NCBI RefSeq assembly: GCF_963678975.1 | Contig: NC_089276.1 | Coordinates: forward strand, 20,587,226-20,651,225 | Source of the DNA: Dysidea avara | Taxonomy: Eukaryota > Porifera > Demospongiae > Dictyoceratida > Dysideidae | Direction: 5' to 3' | DNA: 64,000 nucleotides | Part shown: one piece after another, positions 34,124 to 46,290 of the stretch | Numbering within the stretch: position 1 is the first letter of the stretch | Layout of the letters: each line of letters begins with the position of its first letter | The notes under the pieces: model-generated | What the model saw: only the letters and a program-made list of their open reading frames with translations | Told to the model about the DNA's origin: nothing | The model's database searches: none | Program-made: the position numbers and the translations under genes

Positions 34124-35445
34124 TTATTCATCTGCACAGTGCTTTAAGATGTAAGATGATATATGGTCTGGTCCACTGGCCTTGTGTTCATCAAGTGATG
34201 CAAGTAATTGGTATATTCCAGCTTGAGAAATAGATATATCAGGCATGTTGGGAACATCAGTATGATTATCCATAGTTGGTATTGTTGACAAGTTTTCTTC
34301 TGTAAAAACTGATTTAAAGTGACTATTCAAAGCATTAGCTTTATCCTTTGCACTATGAATTGGTTGATCGTCTACAAATAGTGCAGGTATATTGGGTTTG
34401 TCTTGACACTTAGCTCTGATGTATTTCCAAAATTGTCGTCGGTTGCCACTAAAGGAGTTATCAAACAGTCGTTTATAGTAGTTGTTATGTGCTTCTTTCA
34501 ATTTAGTGTTTATGGAGTTCTTCATTTTACAGTAAGCATCCCAATCATGTTGCAACTTACTTCTTTTAGCTTTGTCGTATAATCGTCTTCATACTTTCAT
34601 GTCTGCTTTAATTTGCCTATTTATCCATGGTAGTCTATTACGCGAGTTGTTCACTTTGTGTGGAACATGATCAATAACTGCTTTGTCAACTGCCTCCTTG
34701 AATTCCTGCCATAGTTGATTGACAGTTCTAGATTGAGGATCACTGTTCAGAAAATTATTACTAAAGGTTACAAGATCATTTTTTATTGACTGGAGGTCTC
34801 CTTTATGATATAGTGCAACACTATGTTGATTTTTACCTGTTGTTGGCTTTAAGGTCAAATATGATTGCATCATGATCAGAGATGCCAGGTACAGTATTAA
34901 GATTAGAAATATTTGGATGTGTAGAAAGTACTAAATCCAATATATTATTCTGGCGTGTTGCTTGATGTACAAACTGCTCAAGACCAACATCATTGATTAT
35001 TTCTAAAAATAAGCTATTCAGCCTACTGCCATAAGTTGGTGTACTAATTTGGCCATAACCACTATTCCAGGTAATGCCTGGAAAATTGAAATCTCCCATT
35101 AGGTACAGTCTTAGATTAGTTCAACAGGTTAGATAATAATAGATGGAGTTGCTCTATTGGATACAAGTCAGATGTTGGAGGGCGATAGAAAGCACATAAT
35201 GTGGATAGGACATTGGTTGGGAGGTGTTAGTTTAATCCAGATCAGTTCGGCTTCTGTGTCTAATGATGGTTCTTCTAGAACTTGCAGCTGCTTCTTTATG
35301 CACAAAAAAAACTCCTCCACCACCCAATGTTCAGTCTTTCCTAAACGCATTGTATGTATCAGGGAATATCTCAGATGTGTAAAACGATTGGTCGAGATGA
35401 GATTCGCTACCACATCTTATATCAGGATTGTGTTCGTTCACAAGA
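34124..35445 (-). pseudogene. LINE ORF2 endonuclease and linker, frame-broken
   Basis: Three consecutive frames. 35168-35413 holds an APE-type endonuclease part (LDTEAELIWIKLTPP). 34833-35099 has GDFNFPGITW and the C-terminal SDHDAI motif that completes the APE active site. 34589-34873 and 34124-34555 are the linker before RT (NYYKRLFDN, RRQFWKYIRAK, ASGPDHIS). The protein nicks target DNA for target-primed reverse transcription. The breaks show it is inactive. Confidence 0.8.
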
Positions 35446-35787
35446 GCTAAGAAACTGGCCTTTTTGCATCACTTCGCAAGCTGCAGCAATTCAGATTTAA
35501 AATTTTTAGTTGATGAGTAGTTAATTGGATATTATTAATGGATAAAACGTCAGAATTATCACTCAAATGATTAACATTAAGATAATTAGTATCAGGAACT
35601 ATTCACTTCTCCAACAGGGGGAGCATTACTTGCACTAGTTAAGTTACGATATCTTCTAAGTACAATTTCACCGTTGAGTATTATTAAATTCTTCTCACCC
35701 CTTTCTCTCCTTTGCTTTAGTTCTTGTACTAATTTCCTGTGCTTGTCACGCTGAAATTTGGTCATGTCATTAGAAACATAGATATTC

Positions 35788-36612
35788 TTATACTGTGAAT
35801 GACGTCAGATAATAAGAATGAGAAACTATGAATTCTTTATGAGACAAATCATCTAATACAATAAGTAATGGCCTAGTTTTGTCTTCAGTAGGTTTGCCCA
35901 GTCGTAGGATTTTGGTGACTTTTACGCCAGTGTCAAAGACAGTTTTACAGAGGTCTGTAAACCATTTCTCATCTTGTAATGGGCTTGTTTCAAGTAAATT
36001 GTAAATTATCAAATTGTTTTTTCTACGTTCTCTGTCATCCAACTCTTCAGCAACAGTAAGAAATGTAGATGCTGGTGACTCAGGTCGTACAATAGGTTGG
36101 TTCTCCACACTGATTAATTCTGAGGTCGTCTCAACTTCACTACGTAGAACATTGTTTCGAGACTTTAAATCATCAACTTTCATGGACACCTCAGAAATCA
36201 ACCGGTGTAGGTTTGTTTGTTCAGCTTGTAGCGTTCTCAAAGAAGGAATGTCGACCTGCTGCTCAAGGTTGGCATAGTGGGCATATACAAGTTGCTTCAT
36301 GCGACTATTACAATGGTTAGCCTCACAGAAATACAACAGATTATTGATATTTGCACACACATCACTGAACTTACCATATAATTCATTAGAAATACCCTCA
36401 CATTCTGCGTGAGCCCATATTCTGCACAGGTCACAGTGGACAGCATTACTTTCTGAGAGACAAGCTTCACTACAGTGTGGACATCGCGCTCCAGGAAGGG
36501 ATGCCAAAGCATCATTTCTACTGACTAGGGACGAATCTCATAGGTACTTCTTTGCCTGATTAGTCTCAGGAGACATTGACTCTGAGCTTAGTTTTCTTTT
36601 TTCACCATCAGC
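35788..36612 (-). pseudogene. LINE ORF1 with PHD-like zinc finger
   Basis: The likely start is the ATG at 36612 (MADGEKRKLSSESMSPETNQ). An in-frame TGA follows about 25 codons on, then an open frame of 239 residues from 36507. A C-x2-C...H-C-x2-C...W-A-H-x2-C zinc finger (CPHCSEAC, HCDLCRIWAHAECEG) resembles the PHD finger of CR1-type ORF1 proteins. A coiled-coil-like helix (about residues 85-130) and an RRM-like end (KNNLIIYNLLE, VTKILRLGKP) follow. It would bind element RNA. Confidence 0.8.
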
Positions 36613-36645
36613 CATTGTTTAAAGATGTTAGCTCCAATTGACGCG

Positions 36646-36844
36646 TACTATCCGGGCTGTCATGAACTCTTTACCAATCATTAACATGAATTTATCAACT
36701 TTTACCATCAAAAATCAAATAAAATCGTTCCTTTGGAAACATTTCATTGACAACTTCAAACCCACTGATTCTCACAAACTGCATTATCTATGCCCCTGTG
36801 GCTCCTGTATAAACAACTCCTTCATGAACTTTGAACATCTCTAG
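36646..36844 (+). pseudogene. LINE ORF2 C-terminal remnant
   Basis: Encodes NSLPIINMNLSTFTIKNQIK and a Cys-rich end (LHYLCPCGSCINN), the typical C-terminal tail of CR1/L2-like ORF2 (R-x-WNSLP...). The first few codons belong to the host LINE leader, not to this insertion. Confidence 0.65.
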
Positions 36845-37095
36845 TCCTATACAGTCAAGTAATTTTCAACCTGTAACTGCAAATTATGTAATTTATGTTA
36901 GGTGTAATTTGTAAGTTAAATAATTATAAGTTTATTTAAAGTGTAATTATAAGTAATGTAGTTTGGGTACTGGCACAGGATGCCAGTATTCCATCAGTGT
37001 AGCAACTCTTAAGTTATCTATGTCAACATGTCAATTCCCCTGTACATCATTGTTGTTTACACTGTAAAGTTTTAAATAATAAAAAATAATAATAA
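36661..37095 (+). mobile_element. 5'-truncated LINE insertion, 3' end with AATAATAAA tail
   Basis: It interrupts the 5' leader of the minus-strand LINE: the uninterrupted sequence GGGCTGTCATAAACGAAAC is present at 37316. It encodes the last residues of ORF2 (VMNSLPIINMNLSTFTIK..., to the stop at 36842), then a 3' UTR and tail. No clear target duplication. Confidence 0.75.
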
Positions 37096-37455
37096 ACGAA
37101 ACACACAAGAACGGGACAACAACTAAACAGTCAAACGTTCTCGGGTACCGTTACGAGAATCACCACGGTACCACAGCTTGTAGATTTGTGACGGTCAGGA
37201 ACGAGAAATTCGAAGAGGAGAAAAGTAGCGCCGCTACGATCACGTGATACAAGTTTTCTTTTTCCACCATCAGCCACCGTTTAAAGATGTTAGCTCCAAT
37301 TGACGCGTACTATCCGGGCTGTCATAAACGAAACACACAAGAACGGGACAACAACTAAACAGTCAGTCAAACCTTCTCGGGTACCGTTACGAGAATCACC
37401 ACGGTACCACAGCTTGTAGATATGTGACGGTCAGGAACGAGAAATTCGAAGAGGA

Positions 37456-38869
37456 GTGTCACAGTGATATAATGTTTCCCCGGGTAACGTGTTTCCCGCA
37501 CACATATCCCTAGGGATCCGTGTTTCCCCGCACACATATCACTAACTCGCTAGCGACCTACAAGTCACAGTGATGTTTCCCCTTTATAAAGTCATGTGCA
37601 ACGTACGTAGTGTTAGCATATAGGCGCGCATGCACTTTTAATAATCATAGCTAGCCATACCTATACAAGTAGTACTATAATTATACATGTTGATGGAGGA
37701 AATCAAGCCATTCACTGGCATTCAACTATGACTGCTAAACTGTGCTGTGATTTGGCTATGTAGCTATAGCATCAGTTTAATAAAACAGTAGCTACAAGTA
37801 CTTGTATACAATAAAATACTATCTCTAGCTATATAGATTAAATCATGTGATTGCAGCTATGTATAACTAATCAATGTAGCTACAGCTTTGACATGCAGTC
37901 AGTCATTATCTACCTCCTTGCCGGTTCTATCTGGGGTTCCCCTAGGGAGTATTTTGGGACCCCTACTCTTCATTATTTACATGAATGATTTACCATCTTG
38001 TGTTACCATCAGTAAAACTTAACTATTCATTGACGACACCAAGATTTATAATGCTGTTTGTAGTCCTGGAGATATTTAACTGTTTCAAAATGATTTAGAC
38101 TCAGCAACTTTGTGGAGTACGAGATATACTATGTTCTTTAATCCAAAAAGGGTGTCCACCTATATTAATGCAAAAATCATCACTAATTACCAAATAGCTG
38201 ACACACAGGTTTTAACAAAATAATTCACATAAAAATCTCGGTATTATAATATCATCAGACCTAGCAGCTTTAGCAAGTATCAAACAGTGACAGCCAAGAG
38301 AACTTTGTATATTTCCTTAGTGAGATCGCAAGTTGTATACTGTTCAGTGATTTGGAAACCTAACCATATCAAGGACATCACAAATATTGAGCAGGTCCAG
38401 AGAAGAGCAACAAAGTTTATTTTAAATGACTATAGTTCTGATTATTAGTATAGCTAGCTAGTATAATTATTGTATTAGCTTATATAGTAGCTATATAGCT
38501 AGTTAGCTAACTATAGCTATATACATGCAATATGCATGGGTGTCTATTAGCTAGATAGCAATATATCTACTGAATGGTTGGATAGTGTATTGTTTTCAAC
38601 TAGCCATAGGACCTTGGAGTTACTGCACGATGGCTATATCTTAGTGGGAAACACGGATCCCTGGTGATATATGTGCGGGAAAACACGAATCCCTAGGGAT
38701 ATGTGTGTGCGGTGAAATATTTAAAAAATCGCTACGGGAAACACATATCACTGACAGCTTTTGGTGGGAAACACGGATCCCTAGTGATATGTGTGCGGGG
38801 AAACACGGATCCCTAGGGATGTATGTGCGGGAAACACGTTACCCGGGGAAACATATATCACTGTGACAC
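37456..38869. mobile_element. TIR element with subterminal ATCCCTAGGGAT palindromes
   Basis: Ends GTGTCACAGTGATAT and inverted ATATCACTGTGACAC, with inverted homology for about 90 bp (GTTACCCGGGG, GTGTTTCCCGCACACATAT). Units of about 50 bp containing the palindrome ATCCCTAGGGAT or variants are repeated twice at the left and at least four times at the right (38640-38820). The interior contains a plus-strand LINE RT relic. It has landed at the 5' end of the minus-strand LINE. Superfamily unknown. Confidence 0.7.
37918..38450 (+). pseudogene. LINE reverse transcriptase relic
   Basis: Translates with stops to GSILGPLLFIIYMNDLPSC, then LFIDDTKIYNAV (an FADD-box position reading FIDD), and later VQRRATKFILNDY, the common RT and post-RT motifs of CR1/L2-like LINEs. 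A nested or captured fragment inside the GTGTCAC element. Confidence 0.65.
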
Positions 38870-39155
38870 CGGAACCGGTTATGAACGTGAACGTGAGTAT
38901 GAACGGCCATTTTACTGGCACAAGTCCATCATTTACTGTACTATCAAGCACACCAGTTGTATCTAGGTGAGCTAGGGTTGGTACGCGTCCAACATGCCGC
39001 CCGAGCAGGGGCGCACGCAGGAATTTTGAAAAGGGGTTCAGGGGCGGATCCAGAGTCTGGAAAGAGGTGGGGCACCTTGCTGAAAAAAATTGAAGACCAA
39101 AAAAAAAAAAAAGGTCACAACAATAATAGCTAGTTATCCTTTACCAAATATATTA

Positions 39156-39481
39156 TCTAATCCAAAACAGCCAAGCTGTAAAAAAAGAGTGCGGCCCTGA
39201 GAAAGGCTATGGTGAAAAAAGATGTGAAATCCAAGGTGGCGGCCAAGAAATGGCTGTGATAGTAGGTTAATGGTAAAAATTTTAATAACGACAAGTCAGG
39301 TGAATTTTGTGCCAAGACCGAGCGGCACCAAATTCACCTGAATTGTTGTTATTAAAATTTTTACCATTAACCTACCATCACAGCCATTTCTTGGCCGCCA
39401 CCTTGGATTTCACATCTTTTTTCACCATAGCCTTTCTCAGGGCCGCACTCTTTTTTTACAGCTTGGCTGTTTTGGATTAGA
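39156..39481. repeat. Foldback at the start of element B
   Basis: TCTAATCCAAAACAGCCAAG with long inverted right arm; about 90% like the 10321 copy by eye. The GC palindrome (AAGCCGGCCTATGGCCGGCTT) in its linker follows at about 39513-39533. Confidence 0.85.
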
Positions 39482-39585
39482 TTTCACTTCTTTTTGTATT
39501 TGTATACCCCAAAGCCGGCCTATGGCCGGCTTTAGGGCTTTTTAACCTGTCATTTTTTCTTTACTACAGGAAGAAGAAAATATGA

Positions 39586-42410
39586 AGCAGGGTGATTTCT
39601 TTGTAGCTAACCTCTCTGCAAAATGGTCCTTCTGGCTGATCTCTCTACCGGATGACTTGTTTGTAGCTGAACTCTCTACAGGGTGATTTGTTTGTAGCTG
39701 AACTCTCTACAAGGTGCTTCTTCTAGCTGATCTTTCTACAGGGTGATTTGTTTGTAGCTGAATTTTCTACAGGGAAATTTGTTTGCAGCTGAACTCTCTA
39801 CATGGTAGTTTCTTTGTAGCTGAACTCTCTACAATGTGACTTCTTCTAGCTGAACTCTCTACAGGGTGACTTGTTTCTAGCTGATCTCTCTACAGTGTAA
39901 CTTGTTTCTAGCTGAACTCTCTACAGGGTGACTTGTTTGTAGTTGAACCCTCTACAGGGTGATTTGTTTGCCTCTACAGGGCAATTTGTTTGTTTGCAGC
40001 TGAACTCTCTACATGGTAGTTTCTTTGTAGCTGAACTCTCTACAATGTAACTTCTTCTAGCTGAACTCTCTACAGGGTGACTTGTTTCTAGCTGAACTCT
40101 CTACAGGGTGATTTGTTTGTAGCTGAACTCTCTACAAGGTAACTTCTTCTATCTGATCTTTCTACAGGGTGATTTGTTTGTAGCTGAATTCTCTACAGGG
40201 CAATTTGTTTGCAGTTGAACTCTGTACATGGTATTTCTTTGTAGCTGAACTCTCTACAATGTAACTTCTTCTAGCTGAACTCTCTACAGGGTGACTTGTT
40301 TCTAGCTGATCTCTCTACAGTGTAACTTGTTTCTAGCTGAACTCTCTACAGGGTGACTTGTTTGTAGTTGAACCCTCTACAGGGTGATTTGTTTGCCTCT
40401 ACAGGGCAATTTGTTTGTTTGCAGCTGAACTCTCTACATGGTAGTTTCTTTGTAGCTGAACTCTCTACAATGTAACTTCTTCTAGCTGAACTCTCTACAG
40501 GGTGACTTGTTTCTAGCTGAACTCTCTACAGGGTGATTTGTTTGTAGCTGAACTCTCTACAAGGTAACTTCTTCTATCTGATCTTTCTACAGGGTGATTT
40601 GTTTGTAGCTGAATTCTCTACAGGGAAATTTGTTTGCAGTTGAACTCTGTACATGGTATTTCTTTGTAGCTGAACTCTCTACAATGTAACTTCTTCTAGC
40701 TGAACTCTCTACAGGGTGACTTGTTTCTAGCTGATCTCTCTACAATGTAACTTCTTCTAGCTGAACTCTCTACGGGTGACTTGTTTCTAGCTGATCTCTC
40801 TACAGGGTGACCTGTTTCTAGCTGAACTCTCTACAGGGTGACTTGTTGCTAGCTGAACTCTCTACAGGGTAATTTGTTTGTAGCTGAACTCTCTACAAGG
40901 TAACTTCTTCTAGCTGAACTCTCTACAGGGTGATTTGTTTGTAGCTGAACTCTCTACAATGTAACTTCTTCTAGCTGAACTCTCTACAGGGTGACTTGTT
41001 TCTAGCTGATCTCTCTACAATGTAACTTCTTCTAGCTGAACTCTCTACAGGGTGACTTGTTTGTAGCTGAACCCTCTACAGGGTGATTTGTTTGTAGCTG
41101 CACTCTCTACAAGGTAACTTCTTCTAGCTGATCTTTCTACAAGGTAATTTGTCTGTAGCTGAATTCTCTACAGGGCAATTTGTTTGCTGCTGAACTCTCT
41201 ACATGGTAGTTTCTTTGTAGCTGAACTCTCTACAATGTAACTTCTTCTAGCTGATCTCTCTACAATGTAACTTCTTCTAGCTGAACTCTCTGCAGGGTGA
41301 CTTGTTTGTAGCTGAACCCTCTACAGGGTGATTTGTTTGTAGCTGCACTCTCTACAAGGTAACTTCTTCTAGCTGATCTTTCTACAAGGTAATTTGTCTG
41401 TAGCTGAATTCTCTACAGGGCAATTTGTTTGCTGCTGAACTCTCTACATGGTAGTTTCTTTGTAGCTGAACTCTCTACAATGTAACTTCTTCTAGCTGAT
41501 CTCTCTACAATGTAACTTCTTCTAGCTGAACTCTCTGCAGGGTGACTTGTTTGTAGCTGAACCCTCTACAGGGTGATTTGTTTGTAGCTGCACTCTCTAC
41601 AAGGTAACTTCTTCTAGCTGATCTTTCTACAAGGTAATTTGTCTGTAGCTGAATTCTCTACAGGGCAATTTGTTTGCAGTTGAACTCTGTACATGGTAAT
41701 TTCTTTGTAGCTGAACTCTCTACAATGTAACTTCTTCTAGCTGAACTCTCTACGGGTGACTTGTTTCTAGCTGATCTCTCTACAGGGTGACTTGTTTCTA
41801 GCTGATCTTTCTACAGGGTGATTTGTTTGTAGCTGAATTCTCTACAGGGCGATTTGTTTGCAGCTGAATTCTCTACATGGTAGTTTCTTTGTAACTGAAC
41901 TCTCTACAATGTAACTTCTTCTAGCTGAACTCTCTACAGGATGACTTGTTTCTAGCTGATCTCTGTACAGGGTGACTTGTTCCTAGCTGAACTCTCTACA
42001 GGTGATTTGTTTGCAGCTGAACTCTCTTACATGGTGGTTTCTTTGTAGCTGAACTCTCTACAAAGTGACTTCTTCTAGCTGATCTATCTACAGGATGACT
42101 TGTTTCTAACTGAACTCTCTACAGTGTGATCTGTTCATAGCGGAACTTTCTACTGGGTGATTTGTTTGCAGCTAATAAACTCTTTGCATGATTGTTTCTT
42201 TGTAATTGAACTCTCTACAAGGTAACTTCTTGTAGCTGATCTCTTTACAGGGCAATTTGTTTGTAGCTGAATTCTCTACAGGGTGATTTATTTGAGCTGA
42301 ACTCTCTACATGATGGCTTCTTTGTAGCTGAACTCTCTATTAGGTACCTTCTTCTAGCTGATCTGACTACAGGGTGACTTGTTTGTAGCTGAATTCCCTA
42401 CAGAATAACT
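39586..42410 (+). repeat. Minisatellite array of element B
   Basis: About 90 monomers of roughly 31 bp with core TAGCTGAACTCTCTACAGGG. Higher-order copies occur: a ~425-bp block (39971 to 40396) and a 245-bp block repeated three times (starting near 41101, 41346, 41591). Confidence 0.93.
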
Positions 42411-43274
42411 TGCAATGTAATATAACTGAGTAAATTATACATGCAGCTGAATGCTTTATTAGGGTGACTGTTCTATTAGAGTATCTCGATCTCGCATTTG
42501 CTGCACCTAGTTGCCTTTCGAATCATAACTCAGTGATTTGTAATGCGATTCTTCTGTACTACTGCAAGAACTTTCTATGATGATTATTCCAGCTACATAC
42601 TGATTTTCAGCTCGTTGCTCTAAGCGGTTTGCCTGGTAGATACGAAAACTAATAGTTTTTTATTCATAAAAATCGATCGCGTAATTTTGACACAGGTTGG
42701 GTTTTGTGTCATATCTCCATGGTCTTTATCCCGATTTCTTTCAAACCACAAAAAGGCACTCCTACGATGGTTGCTCCATCTACATATCAATTTTCAACTG
42801 ATTCCTCCTAGGGGTTTACCCTGTAGGCGTGACAGACCTTCGACCTTATATTACGCAAATAATCGGTAATAACTCCGTGAATGTTCATCGGATTCCTACC
42901 AAAGTTGGTACGGAGATCCGCCTTAATGAGCCCTTTAAGTGTACCAAATTTCAGCCCAATCCGAGCACGCATTCGTGTTTTATGGCGAATTTTGCGAAGT
43001 GTGCGAAATGAAGAAGATGAAGAAAAAAACGAAGAAATTAAAACGAAATTTTGTTCGCTCGTATCTCGGAAATGGCCGGAGCGATTTTCTTCAAATTTGG
43101 TATGTAGATTCCCCTAACTGGGCGGCACGTCTCTAGCAAATTTGGTTCCAATCGGATAAGGAATCACAGAGCTACATAGGTGTGAAAATTGCGTTTTCTT
43201 TCTTCCTGTTAATATACTCACGGTGTGGCGCGCCGGCTTCTTGGGCCGCACGACACACTATCGTGTGTCTTGAT
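42411..43274 (+). repeat. Terminal module of element B
   Basis: As in A and C: CTATTAGAGTATCTCGATCT motif, internal degenerate repeats, TTCTTGGGCCGCACGACACA and terminal hairpin (GACACAC / GTGTGTC). Confidence 0.85.
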
Positions 43275-43870
43275 ATCACGTATGTTATGTAAAATAAAAT
43301 CCTATTTATAGCTTCATAAGTAAGCTGCACTGCCTCATGAACATTGTGACTGCTTTATTAGAGTAATTGACTGCTCTATTAGAGTATCTCGATCTTGTAT
43401 GCAATTTCTTGGAAGGGGGGGGGGAGCATTTGCCCCAAATTCCCCATCCTGGATCCGCCATTGGGGTTTCCACTACAGCCAAGTGACTGTTATATTAGAG
43501 TAGTTTATGTTGCCTGACAGCTTTAATTAGAGTATCTCGATCTTTACACCAAAATCATAAGCTATAAGTGTTGCTATCGTGTGAGAAACTATTATTTAAC
43601 TAAGAAAGTTTGCAATGTGTCCTGTTCCATGATAGATTCCAGATTCTGGAAACCTGAAGTTTCAATTTCTTAATGTTGAAGTAGTGTGTAAAATCCAAAG
43701 GGGTTTCAGGAAACCCCCTCGGTACGCCCCTACCGAGTATTCGACTTTAGGGCACGCGTCTAGTAGGTTTCCCCGAGCATTCAACTTTAGGGGATGCGTT
43801 TAGTAGGTTTCCAGAGAATTCAACTTTAGGGCAAGCGAAAGGTAGTTCCTTAGCGTTAGGGGTTGGGAGT

Positions 43871-44353
43871 TAGTCTCGCGTGGCCAGACCGCTTTTTTCC
43901 CGTGTATTGGGTGGGGGGGAAAGGGTCTGGTACAACTCCAATAGCTGTTTACTTCTAAGCCGTCCCCATGCAGACACTGGGGACGCTAATTAAATAACAT
44001 TGGCCACAAAGGAGGCGCCATGACGTCAGTAAAACAATGAAATATTCGTAACACTCCTGCTCCGGTTGTGAGTCTTGTTACACGATGAGGATGAACTTTC
44101 AAGATGCTTTAAAAGAGACTTTTTTTTTTAAAGAGACATCGGACCAAATGAAGATTCATTTAAAGGATAAACAGATCGAAGCCATCTCGAGTTTACACTA
44201 ACGTCATTGACACCTCCTTTTGCGGTCAAAGTTATTCAATTAGCGTCCCCAGTGTCTGGGGACGGCTCAGAAGTAAACAGCTAGTGGAGTTGCACCAGAC
44301 CCTTTTTTCCCCACCCAATACACGGAAAAAAGCGGTCTGGCCACGCGAGACTA
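43871..44353. mobile_element. Non-autonomous element with ~125-bp TIRs (TAGTCTCG ends)
   Basis: Ends TAGTCTCGCGTGGCCAGACC inverted on both sides. The arms are near-identical for about 125 bp, including ACTGGGGACGCTAATT. The flank TTGGGAGT occurs on both sides (8 of 9 bases adjacent), suggesting an 8-9-bp duplication as in hAT or Mutator-like elements. Confidence 0.75.
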
Positions 44354-44497
44354 ATTGGGAGTACCGCGTTGCGTAATACTATTACTTTTGTGGTAACCAA
44401 GTAACATTGAAATACGCTATAAAAACAGTTAATATAACTCAAGTTACTTTACATATAAATGTAACGCGTTACCTAAGTAATGTAGTTACTGTAATGG

Positions 44498-45404
44498 CAG
44501 TGGCGTAGCCAGAAAAAAAAATTACCGAGGCAAAGTAAGTTATACATTGACGTAATTGAGAGGGTGTGCTTGTGACTCAACTGATTCACAAACAGTTTCA
44601 AGCATGGGTGGTACAGCATTTGCAGGTTGATTCTCTGGTTGGATGGAAGAAACTGTTTCAGAAGACTCTGAGTATTTTTCTAAATGTTATGCTCCAGCTT
44701 AGTTAATGCAAAAGTATACCATGCTTCAATTGTACTCAACACAAAAAAAACTGACTTACTCTGGAGATGTTTTGAGTGGTCAGGCCATCCATGGACTGCA
44801 ACAGTCATGCACACTATACTTTTTATTGATCCGATATGATATTTAAGTCAGAGATATCTCTTTCATGAAATAATCAACTACATGTGCTAAGTATGTCAAG
44901 CTAGGGAGTCTGAGGGCATGCTCCCTCAAGGAAACTTTTGAAAATATATGCTTTGAAATGGCATGTGGAGGCTATTTTCATAATACACATGATCAATGGG
45001 CTCAATGCAATGCCATGCAGTTGATTCGCTGGAACACTTTTGAAAAGACAATTAACAATGTAAATCATTTAGACCAAGCAGTGTAAGAGCACTTGCTATA
45101 ATTTACACTGAATGCTCTATTAGAGTATATTACGATGACTGCTCTATTAGAGTATCTCGATCTTTTTCCGCATACAAATTGAAGTAGCTGAAAAGTGGTC
45201 CAGGAATATGTCACCATGGGCTCCGGCCTACTTAGTACTACAGCCATAGATTCTATTGTGTGTGGTACAGTAATGCTGTATAGTAACATTTGAGTAGAAT
45301 ATTCAAGGTTCCAAAACTCAGGCCTGCTCAGTGCTCAGCCTGAATTGTTTAGCTTTTTTACGGAGGCAGCTGCCTCGGTTGCCTCAATGGTAGCTACGCC
45401 ACTG
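44498..45404. mobile_element. hAT-type non-autonomous element (CAGTGGCGTAGC ends)
   Basis: Ends CAGTGGCGTAGCCA and inverted TAGCTACGCCACTG, flanked by AATGG on both sides. Subterminal GAGGCA matches. Contains a pair of CTCTATTAGAGTAT motifs at 45112-45150. Confidence 0.7.
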
Positions 45405-45423
45405 AATGGGTCAATATTACGTA

Positions 45424-46290
45424 ATCAAGACACACGATAGTGTGTCGTGCGGCCCAAGAAGCCGGCGCGCCACACCGTGAGTATATTGACAGGAAGAACG
45501 AAAACGTCATTTTCACACCTTTGTATCTTGGTGATCACTTATCTGATTGGAACCAAATTTGCTACACAGTTGCCCGCCAGCCAAGGGAGTCTACATTCCA
45601 AATTTGAAGGAAATTGCTCCAGCCATTTCCGAGATACGAGCTGCCAAAGTTTCGTTTTTTTTCTTCGTTTTTTTTTTCTTCTTCTTCTTCGTCTTTTCGC
45701 ACACTTGCAAAAATTGCTATAACAAGCAAACGCGTACTCCGATCGCCTTGAAATTTGGCACACAGAAAGGGAGTCCAAAGGCGAATCCTAGCATCAAATT
45801 TGGTACAAATCCGATGAATGGTTCAGGAGTTATGACCGATTATTCGCGTAAAACAAGATCGATTTGTTGTCACGCCTACAGGGTAAACCGCTTCATGGAA
45901 TGAGTTGAAAATTGCTATGTAGATGGAGTAACCATCGTAGGAGTGCCTTTTGGTTGTTTGAAAGCAATCGAGATAAAGACCACGGAGATATGACACAAAA
46001 CCCAACCTGTGTCACAATTACGCGATCGATTTTTATGAATAAAAAAGTATTAGTTTTCACGCCTACTAGGCAAACCGCTTAGAGCAATGAGCTGAAAATC
46101 GGTGTATAGCTGGAATAATCTTCATAGAAAGTCCTTGCAGTAGTACAGAAGAATCGGATTACAAACCACTGAGTTATGATTCGAAAGCCAACTCCGTGTA
46201 GCAAATGCGAGATCGAGATACTCTAATAGAACAGTCACCCTAATAGAACATTCGGCTAATTTATTTACTCCATTATAGAATTTTATTACA
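45424..46290 (-). repeat. Left terminal module of element C
   Basis: Inverted copy of the module at 57016-57884. A terminal hairpin (GACACACGATAGTGTGTC) lies at the outer end and paired CTAATAGAACAGTCAC motifs at the inner border (46213-46260). Confidence 0.85.

Larger units (their letters stand above)
33285..37455 (-). mobile_element. CR1-like LINE, degraded, with tandem 5' monomers
   Basis: Reads right to left: 5' leader (37455-36613), ORF1 (36612-35788), endonuclease, linker and RT (35445-33285). The leader occurs twice in direct repeat (37250-37455 and 36600-37220, the latter split by another LINE insertion at 36661-37095). The ORFs contain several stops and frame changes. The 3' end is lost at 33285. 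Confidence 0.8.
39156..43274 (+). mobile_element. Composite element B (right half only)
   Basis: Foldback (39156-39481), linker (39482-39585), minisatellite (39586-42410), terminal module (42411-43274) ending GTGTGTCTTGAT. It is the same order as the right halves of A and C. No left minisatellite arm or left module; it starts at the foldback. Confidence 0.8.
39039..43462. mobile_element. Second hAT-type element nested inside the outer one
   Basis: Ends CAGGGGCGGATCCAG and inverted CTGGATCCGCCATTG. GGGGTT is present on both sides. Its interior is almost wholly composite element B. Confidence 0.5.
39006..43732. mobile_element. Outer hAT-type element enclosing nested insertions
   Basis: Left end CAGGGGCGCACGCAGG and right end inverted GGTACGCCCCT, with GGGGTTTC-type subterminal matches. 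CCGAG on both sides (39001-39005, 43733-43737) is a partial duplication. Little of its own sequence is left because other elements sit inside. Confidence 0.55.

Noticed and set aside
36638-36844. Stand-alone small gene on the plus strand
   Set aside because: It is the C-terminal tail of a LINE ORF2 in an inserted 3' fragment; the first codons come from the host LINE leader.
45424-45450. Terminal hairpin of element C as a Helitron 3' end
   Set aside because: No CTRR end, the hairpin is at both ends in inverted form, and no Rep/helicase is seen.
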